Below are positions 12,672 through 17,205 of a stretch of 17,205 bases of DNA, piece after piece. Source of the stretch: Alectryocaccomicrobium faecavium (GTDB taxonomy: Bacteria > Bacillota > Clostridia > Christensenellales > Aristaeellaceae); the NCBI GenBank assembly GCA_018713425.1, contig DVOT01000131.1:1-17205 (forward strand), written 5' to 3'. The notes beneath the pieces were generated by a model. The model had not been told where the DNA came from, ran no database searches, and worked only from the letters and a program-made list of their open reading frames with translations. The position numbers were made by a program, and so were the translations under genes. How positions within the stretch are numbered: position 1 is the first letter of the stretch; each line of letters starts with the position of its first letter.

Positions 12672-15302
12672 ATGAACGCACAGAAATTCACGCAAAAATC
12701 TTTGGAGGCGCTGCAGGCGGCGCAGTCCATCGCCATACAATATCAAAATCAACAGATTGAGCAAGCGCATTTGGCTTATGCCCTGGCAGACCAGGAGGGC
12801 GGGCTGATCCCCGAGCTTTTGCAGAAGCTGAATGCAGAGCCCAGCCGTTTCATCCAAGCGTGCGAACAGGCCATTGGCCGCATCCCGCGCGTGTCCGGCC
12901 CGGGTCGCGAGCAGGGCAAAGTATACATCTCTCAGGATGTGGACGCTGCGCTCAACGCGGCGCAGGCGCAGGCCGACCACATGAAGGATGAATACGTATC
13001 CGTGGAGCATGTGTTCCTGGGTTTGATCGAGCGCGCGAATTCAGCCATGAAGAGCGTTTTCGAGCAATTCGGCATCCGCAAGGACGCGTTCCTCGCCGCG
13101 CTGCAATCCGTGCGCGGCGGCCAGCGCGTGACCAGCGAAACGCCGGAGGAAACTTACGACGCGCTGAAGAAATACGGCCAGGATCTCACCGACCTTGCGC
13201 GCAAGCAGAAGCTCGACCCGGTCATCGGCCGCGATACGGAAATCCGCAACGTGATCCGCATTCTTTCGCGCAAGAGCAAGAACAACCCGGTGTGCATCGG
13301 CGAACCGGGCGTGGGCAAAACGGCCATCGCCGAAGGGCTGGCGCAGCGCATTGTGCGCGGCGACGTGCCCGAAAGCCTAAAAGACCGCCAGCTCATCGCG
13401 CTGGATATGGGCGCGTTGATCGCGGGCGCGAAGTTCCGCGGCGAGTTCGAAGAGCGGCTGAAAGCTGTTCTGAACGAAGTGAAGAAGAGCGAAGGCCGCA
13501 TCATCCTATTCATCGATGAGCTGCACAACATCGTGGGCGCGGGCCGCACAGAGGGCAGCATGGACGCGGGCAACTTGCTCAAACCCATGCTGGCGCGCGG
13601 CGAGTTGCACTGCATCGGCGCGACCACGCTGGACGAATACCGCAAATACATCGAAAAAGATCCCGCTCTGGAGCGCAGGTTCCAGCCGGTGATGGTCGAC
13701 GAGCCCAGCGTAGAGGACACGATTTCCATCCTGCGCGGCCTGAAGGAGCGCTATGAGGTGTTCCACGGCGTGAAGATCCAGGACGAGGCCCTCATCGCGG
13801 CGGCCACACTTTCCAACCGCTACATTTCCGACCGCTTCCTGCCCGACAAGGCCATCGACCTGGTAGACGAAGCCTGCGCCATGATCCGCACGGAAATTGA
13901 TTCTATGCCCGCCGAGATGGACGAACTTTCCCGCCAGATCATGCAGCACGAAATTGAGGAGGCGGCACTCAAAAAGGAGACCAGCGCCATTTCCCACGAA
14001 CACCTGGAGGAAATCCAAAAAGAGCTGGCCGACATGCGCGCGCGCTTTAAGGAAATGAAGGCGCGCTGGGAAAACGAAAAGAAATCCATTGAGACCGTCA
14101 CCAGCCTGCGCGAAGAGATCGATACCGTAAACGCGGAAATCGAGCTGGCGCAGCGCGAGTACGACCTGAACCGCGCCGCCGAATTGAAATATGGCAAGCT
14201 GCCCGGCCTGCAAAAGCAGCTGGCGGAAGAAGAAGCCAAGATCAACCAGAAACACAACACGTTGCTGCGCGATAAGGTCACAGAGGATGAAATCGCCCGC
14301 ATCGTCAGCCGCTGGACGGGCATCCCGGTCACGCGGCTGGTGGAGGGCGAGCGCGAAAAACTGCTCAAGCTGGCCGACACGCTGCACGAGCGCGTGATTG
14401 GTCAGGATGACGCGGTGCAGAAGGTGTCCGAAGCCATCCTGCGCTCCCGCGCGGGCATTCAGGATCCGAACCGGCCCATCGGTTCGTTCCTGTTCCTGGG
14501 GCCGACCGGCGTGGGCAAAACGGAGTTGGCCAAGGCGCTGGCGCAAACGCTGTTCGACGACGAGCGCAATATGGTGCGCATCGATATGACCGAGTACATG
14601 GAAAAGCACACGGTTTCCCGCCTGATCGGCGCGCCGCCAGGATACGTGGGCTACGAGGAGGGCGGCCAACTCACCGAAGCTGTGCGCCGCAAGCCCTATT
14701 CGGTGGTGCTGTTCGATGAAGTGGAAAAGGCGCATCCGGACGTGTTTAACGTGCTGCTGCAAATCCTGGACGACGGCCGCGTAACCGATTCGCAGGGCCG
14801 CACCGTGGATTTCAAGAACACCATCCTCATCCTCACCTCGAACCTCGGCTCTAGTGCGATTCTCGAGGGCATCGACGAGCAGGGCAACTTGAAGCAGTCG
14901 GCCATCGACGAGGTGGAGGGCATGCTCAAGCGGCAGTTCCGCCCCGAGTTCCTCAACCGGCTGGATGAAATTGTGTTCTATAAGCCGCTCACACGCGAGG
15001 AAATTGGCAAGATCGTCGATCTGATGCTCAAGTCGCTCAACGCGCGCCTGGCCGATAAGCAGCTCACCGTGGAGCTGACCGACGCCGCCAAGGCCTACGT
15101 GGTACAGGAAGGCTACGATCCGATCTATGGCGCGCGGCCGCTCAAGCGGTTCCTACAGCGCAAGGTGGAAACCCTGATTGCCAAGATGATCATCGAAGAG
15201 GATGTCCCCCCGCGCTCTCGCCTGATTGTGGACGAAAAGAATGGCGCGCTTTCTGTCACCGCCGCTCAGCCGCCCGCCAAGACGGAGAACGAAAGCGAAT
15301 GA
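12672..15302 (+). CDS. clpB: ATP-dependent disaggregase ClpB
   Basis: Hexameric AAA+ chaperone of 876 residues that, with DnaK, extracts and refolds aggregated proteins in the cytosol. The domains are the Clp N repeat (about 1-150), AAA-1 with Walker A 'GEPGVGKT' (210-217), the coiled-coil middle domain (about 400-530) that separates ClpB from ClpA and ClpX, AAA-2 with Walker A 'GPTGVGKT' (610-617), and a small C-terminal domain ('YDPIYGARPLKRFLQ'). No ClpP-binding loop is evident. The ATG at 12672 has AAAGGAGG (12655-12662) 9 nt upstream and a promoter and CtsR site just before it. The frame stays open back to 12237, but that extension runs through the promoter and antisense to the ferredoxin gene, so it is not translated. 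A strong terminator follows the stop. The gene is probably monocistronic and heat-induced. Confidence 0.97.
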   Translation: MNAQKFTQKSLEALQAAQSIAIQYQNQQIEQAHLAYALADQEGGLIPELLQKLNAEPSRFIQACEQAIGRIPRVSGPGREQGKVYISQDVDAALNAAQAQADHMKDEYVSVEHVFLGLIERANSAMKSVFEQFGIRKDAFLAALQSVRGGQRVTSETPEETYDALKKYGQDLTDLARKQKLDPVIGRDTEIRNVIRILSRKSKNNPVCIGEPGVGKTAIAEGLAQRIVRGDVPESLKDRQLIALDMGALIAGAKFRGEFEERLKAVLNEVKKSEGRIILFIDELHNIVGAGRTEGSMDAGNLLKPMLARGELHCIGATTLDEYRKYIEKDPALERRFQPVMVDEPSVEDTISILRGLKERYEVFHGVKIQDEALIAAATLSNRYISDRFLPDKAIDLVDEACAMIRTEIDSMPAEMDELSRQIMQHEIEEAALKKETSAISHEHLEEIQKELADMRARFKEMKARWENEKKSIETVTSLREEIDTVNAEIELAQREYDLNRAAELKYGKLPGLQKQLAEEEAKINQKHNTLLRDKVTEDEIARIVSRWTGIPVTRLVEGEREKLLKLADTLHERVIGQDDAVQKVSEAILRSRAGIQDPNRPIGSFLFLGPTGVGKTELAKALAQTLFDDERNMVRIDMTEYMEKHTVSRLIGAPPGYVGYEEGGQLTEAVRRKPYSVVLFDEVEKAHPDVFNVLLQILDDGRVTDSQGRTVDFKNTILILTSNLGSSAILEGIDEQGNLKQSAIDEVEGMLKRQFRPEFLNRLDEIVFYKPLTREEIGKIVDLMLKSLNARLADKQLTVELTDAAKAYVVQEGYDPIYGARPLKRFLQRKVETLIAKMIIEEDVPPRSRLIVDEKNGALSVTAAQPPAKTENESE

Positions 15303-15310
15303 TTCTGTGA

Positions 15311-15355
15311 CGCTTCCATGGAAGGTTACACTTCCATGGAGGCGCCTTTTTTATT
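15311..15355 (+). terminator. Rho-independent terminator of clpB
   Basis: A 14-bp stem (15311-15324 with 15331-15344, one G-T pair) with a 6-nt loop is followed by CCTTTTTTATT. It begins 9 nt after the clpB stop. Confidence 0.95.
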
Positions 15356-15369
15356 GGGGCAAGTATAGC

Positions 15370-15391
15370 GGGAAAAAACGGCTGTTTTCCC
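15370..15391. repeat. Inverted repeat abutting a promoter -35
   Basis: GGGAAAA (15370-15376) and TTTTCCC (15385-15391) are separated by 8 nt, and the repeat ends one base before the TTGATT -35. Its position suits an operator for the promoter that follows. The regulator is unknown. Confidence 0.35.
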
Positions 15392-15392
15392 C

Positions 15393-15421
15393 TTGATTTT
15401 TGCAGCGAGAGACAGTATAAT
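15393..15421 (+). promoter_or_regulatory. Strong sigma-A promoter upstream of rubrerythrin
   Basis: TTGATT (15393-15398) and TATAAT (15416-15421) have a 17-bp spacer. The predicted start near 15428 is about 440 nt before the rubrerythrin ATG. Either a long leader or a lost gene lies between. No better promoter is obvious nearer the gene. Confidence 0.75.
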
Positions 15422-15865
15422 ATTTTTAAGTGTTGACCGGTAACGTACGCGACCCAATACGAAAAAAACCATTTGCTTGCTCGTCCGCCAATCCATTGAG
15501 CACGCCGCGGAGGAACAGGTATTTTGTGAAATGCAAAAGGAGTATCCAGCAATTTTTCGCGCCACGGCATACAACAACCCAAAGAAGCTATGTGACACCG
15601 ATTGGGCGGAGTTCCCGAAAAGGACGTCCAACCGCTATGACCGCCCCAGCAAACGCGACCATGGTGGTAGCCGCTGCGGAAAGTGAAAGGACGTCTACCT
15701 CAAAGGCCTGGCGGATTTGCTGCGCGAATCCCAAAACGCTCACGCGCTCTTGCAGCGCTTGATCGATACCCCGCCTTCTGCGGATTTTCCGCTGCAGGCG
15801 GCGAAACAACTGTTGCAAAGAATCCCCTCAACGAAAAAAGCGAGAAGGAAAGGGAGGAACCCACC

Positions 15866-16402
15866 ATGAGCAAGTACGCAGGTACCCAGACGGAAAAGAA
15901 TTTGGAAGCCGCTTTTGCCGGCGAATCCCAGGCACGCAACAAGTACACCTACTTCGCCTCCGTTGCCAAGAAAGAAGGCTATGAGCAGATTGCCGCCCTG
16001 TTTCTGAAAACCGCGGACAACGAAAAAGAGCATGCCAAAATGTGGTTCAAAGAGATGAACGGCATCGGCAACACGGCCGAAAATCTGCTCCACGCAGCGG
16101 AAGGCGAAAACTACGAATGGACGGATATGTACGAGGGCTTTGCCAAGACCGCCGAAGAAGAGGGTTTCCCGGAGCTGGCGGCGAAATTCCGCCTGGTGGC
16201 CGCCATTGAAAAGCACCATGAGGAGCGCTACCGCGCGCTGCTGCGCAATGTGGAAACCGCTGAGGTCTTCGCCAAGAGCGAAGTCAAGGTATGGGAGTGC
16301 CGCAATTGCGGCCACATCGTCGTGGGCACCTCCGCGCCGGAAATCTGCCCCACTTGCGCCCACCCGCAGAGTTATTTTGAGATCCATTGCGAGAACTATT
16401 GA
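15866..16402 (+). CDS. rbr: Rubrerythrin
   Basis: Non-haem iron peroxidase of 178 residues that reduces hydrogen peroxide in the cytosol of anaerobes using electrons from rubredoxin or ferredoxin. The N-terminal ferritin-like four-helix bundle has the di-iron ligand motifs 'FAGESQARNKY' (Glu20), 'NEKEHAKM' (Glu53, His56) and 'AIEKHHEERY' (Glu115, His118). The C-terminal rubredoxin-like domain has Cys145/Cys148 in 'CRNC' and Cys161/Cys164 in 'CPTC'. All expected ligands are present. I choose the ATG at 15866 because GGGAGG (15852-15857) lies 8 nt upstream and the protein then begins 'MSKYAGTQTEKNL', as in close relatives. The frame stays open back to a GTG at 15683, but that part is not rubrerythrin-like. 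A hairpin follows the stop. Confidence 0.96.
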   Translation: MSKYAGTQTEKNLEAAFAGESQARNKYTYFASVAKKEGYEQIAALFLKTADNEKEHAKMWFKEMNGIGNTAENLLHAAEGENYEWTDMYEGFAKTAEEEGFPELAAKFRLVAAIEKHHEERYRALLRNVETAEVFAKSEVKVWECRNCGHIVVGTSAPEICPTCAHPQSYFEIHCENY

Positions 16403-16427
16403 TGCGGCACGCCTTTCGCGCCGCGCG

Positions 16428-16463
16428 AGCGCCCGGCTTCGGTTTTTCGAAGCCGGGCGCTTT
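16428..16463 (+). terminator. Probable terminator of rubrerythrin
   Basis: A perfect 14-bp GC-rich stem (16428-16441 with 16448-16461) and GTTTTT loop lies 25 nt after the stop. Only TT follows the stem before GATGGGG, so the U-tract is short and termination may be partial. Confidence 0.7.
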
Positions 16464-16566
16464 GATGGGGTAAAATAGATCTCTCATCCGCAATTCCTTC
16501 AGCGCTCTGCGCCCTGTCGCCTGACTTTCCCGGAATTGCTTGTCACGATCCCGCCCGTACGCGCCA

Positions 16567-16595
16567 ATTGCCAAGAGCAAGCAGACATGCTATAA
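16567..16595 (+). promoter_or_regulatory. Sigma-A promoter of dinB
   Basis: TTGCCA (16567-16572) and TATAAT (16590-16595) have a 17-bp spacer and a TGc extended -10. The transcript should start near 16602, about 70 nt before dinB. I see no clear LexA box. Confidence 0.8.
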
Positions 16596-16630
16596 TAGAA
16601 AGGGAAAATGGCGGGGTATCCCTTGGATTG

Positions 16631-16659
16631 TCCCGCGCGCGAACGGAGGCTTCGCGGGA
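16631..16659 (+). promoter_or_regulatory. Hairpin in the dinB leader
   Basis: TCCCGCG (16631-16637) pairs with CGCGGGA (16653-16659). Alternatively CGCGAA (16638-16643) pairs with TTCGCG (16651-16656), leaving a CGGAGGC loop. It ends one base before the dinB Shine-Dalgarno AGGAGG (16661-16666), so it could affect translation; this is inference. Confidence 0.4.
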
Positions 16660-16672
16660 AAGGAGGCCGCAT

Positions 16673-17205
16673 ATGGCTGGGCAAATGGACCGGGTGATTT
16701 TGCACTGCGACGCGAACAATTTTTTCGCCTCGGTAGAAAGCCTGGCGCGGCCGGAACTGAAGACCGTGCCCATGGCGGTTTCCAACAGCGACGACCGGCG
16801 GCACGGCGTGATCCTGGCCAAAAACGATTTGGCCAAGCCCTTTGGCGTGAAAACCGGGGAAAGCGTGCTGGAAGCGCTGAAAAAGTGCCCCGGCCTCACG
16901 CTGGTGAAGCCGCACCGCGCGCAATACGGTGAATATTCCCGCAAGCTCAACGCGCTATACCAGCGCTATACCGACCGGGTGGAGGCCGCCTCCATCGACG
17001 AGAGCTTTCTGGATGTGACGGATTGTCAAGCGCTGTTTGGCAGCGGCGAGGAAATCGCAAACGCGCTGCGCAAAAGCGCGCGGGAAGAACTGGGGCTGAC
17101 CATTTCCGTGGGCGTTTCCTTCAATAAGACGTTCGCCAAGCTGGGCAGCGACTACAAAAAGCCGGACGCAACCACGGTTTTGAGCCGCGAAAATTTCCGC
17201 CAAAT
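16673..17205 (+). CDS. dinB: Y-family DNA polymerase IV (partial, N-terminal)
   Basis: Translesion DNA polymerase that copies past damaged bases with low fidelity. The frame is open from the ATG at 16673 to the window end, about 177 residues of a protein usually of 350-420, covering the palm and fingers. 'LHCDANNFFASVE' (10-22) holds the first metal-binding residue, Asp13, and the steric-gate region Phe17-Phe18. 'ASIDESFLDVT' (106-116) holds Asp109 and Glu110. The second Asp of the usual 'DMD' is Asn15, as in UmuC and many clostridial relatives. AGGAGG at 16661-16666 lies 6 nt upstream of the start. The gene has its own promoter and follows the rubrerythrin terminator, so it is probably a separate unit. 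The missing C-terminus means a beta-clamp motif cannot be checked. UmuC-like Pol V is the alternative. Confidence 0.92.
   Translation, partial: MAGQMDRVILHCDANNFFASVESLARPELKTVPMAVSNSDDRRHGVILAKNDLAKPFGVKTGESVLEALKKCPGLTLVKPHRAQYGEYSRKLNALYQRYTDRVEAASIDESFLDVTDCQALFGSGEEIANALRKSAREELGLTISVGVSFNKTFAKLGSDYKKPDATTVLSRENFRQ

Larger units (their letters stand above)
15303..15865 (+). other. 560-nt stretch between clpB and rubrerythrin, with a stop-interrupted frame
   Basis: No intact gene is recognised. It holds the clpB terminator, an inverted repeat, a strong promoter and then about 440 transcribed nucleotides before rubrerythrin. One plus frame runs from after a TAA at 15441 to a TGA at 15684-15686, then continues for 60 codons to a TGA at 15867-15869, which overlaps the rubrerythrin ATG as ATGA. 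The second part has coding-like third positions, and its first ~50 residues look helical ('DVYLKGLADLLRESQNAHAL'); the end is basic. There is no ATG or Shine-Dalgarno just after the first TGA. A decayed gene, a long leader RNA or chance could each explain it. Confidence 0.4.

Noticed and set aside
13506..14762. Long 418-codon open frame on the minus strand inside clpB
   Set aside because: It is antisense to a certain gene and its histidine- and glutamine-rich translation is typical of a reverse-strand shadow in GC-rich DNA.
15326..15631. 101-codon minus-strand frame downstream of clpB
   Set aside because: It covers the clpB terminator and the plus-strand promoter, and shows no family features.
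15684..15730. Selenocysteine insertion at the in-frame TGA
   Set aside because: No clear stem-loop stands at the right distance after the TGA and no family is recognised. Kept only as a low-probability reading in the findings.
15683..15865. Rubrerythrin starting at an upstream GTG
   Set aside because: The added segment is not rubrerythrin-like. The ATG at 15866 has GGGAGG at proper spacing and gives the normal length.

Overview
The window looks like chromosomal DNA from an anaerobic, GC-rich member of the Firmicutes (class Clostridia), probably gut- or plant-matter-associated. Three things point there. A CtsR-type heat-shock operator sits in front of clpB, and CtsR is a Firmicutes regulator. 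Rubrerythrin and small Fe-S proteins suit an anaerobe. Purine-rich Shine-Dalgarno sites and near-consensus sigma-A promoters occur throughout. No tRNA, rRNA, CRISPR array or intact mobile element was found.

Region 1 (1-2460, minus strand) is a nucleobase-uptake unit. It holds the N-terminal half of a CodB-like NCS1 permease, cut by the window edge, and a PucR-family regulator. A nearly identical 20-bp sequence lies in the pucR leader and again between pucR and codB, and is the best candidate for the regulator's binding site.

Region 2 (2610-10289) is a rhamnoside-utilisation locus. An AraC-family regulator is divergent from a three-gene operon: a GPH-type sugar:cation symporter, a GH78 alpha-L-rhamnosidase and a GH3 beta-glucosidase. 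The first two genes overlap by 4 nt and the last pair is 9 nt apart. Neither hydrolase has a signal peptide. The sequence therefore suggests that an intact rhamnosyl-glucoside is imported and split in the cytosol, rhamnose first and then glucose. No rhamnose-catabolic gene is present here.

Region 3 (10290-11645) is AT-richer and holds an Mrr-like type IV restriction endonuclease with a long leader. It is a likely horizontally acquired defence gene. A perfect 16-bp inverted repeat separates it from the GH3 gene.

Region 4 (11646-17205) is stress and redox housekeeping. A minus-strand pair encodes a 2[4Fe-4S] ferredoxin and a NapH-like membrane Fe-S protein. Divergent from it is clpB, with a CtsR operator. 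A 560-nt stretch follows with a strong promoter and a stop-interrupted frame, then rubrerythrin, then the start of a Y-family DNA polymerase (dinB) cut by the window end.

Several starts were moved to better-supported positions: araC to 3812, ferredoxin to 12427, clpB to 12672 and rubrerythrin to 15866. I see no clearly new multi-gene system. The most unusual items are the repeated motif flanking pucR, the 32-bp nested palindrome between the ferredoxin gene and clpB, and the TGA-interrupted frame that ends in an ATGA overlap with rubrerythrin.
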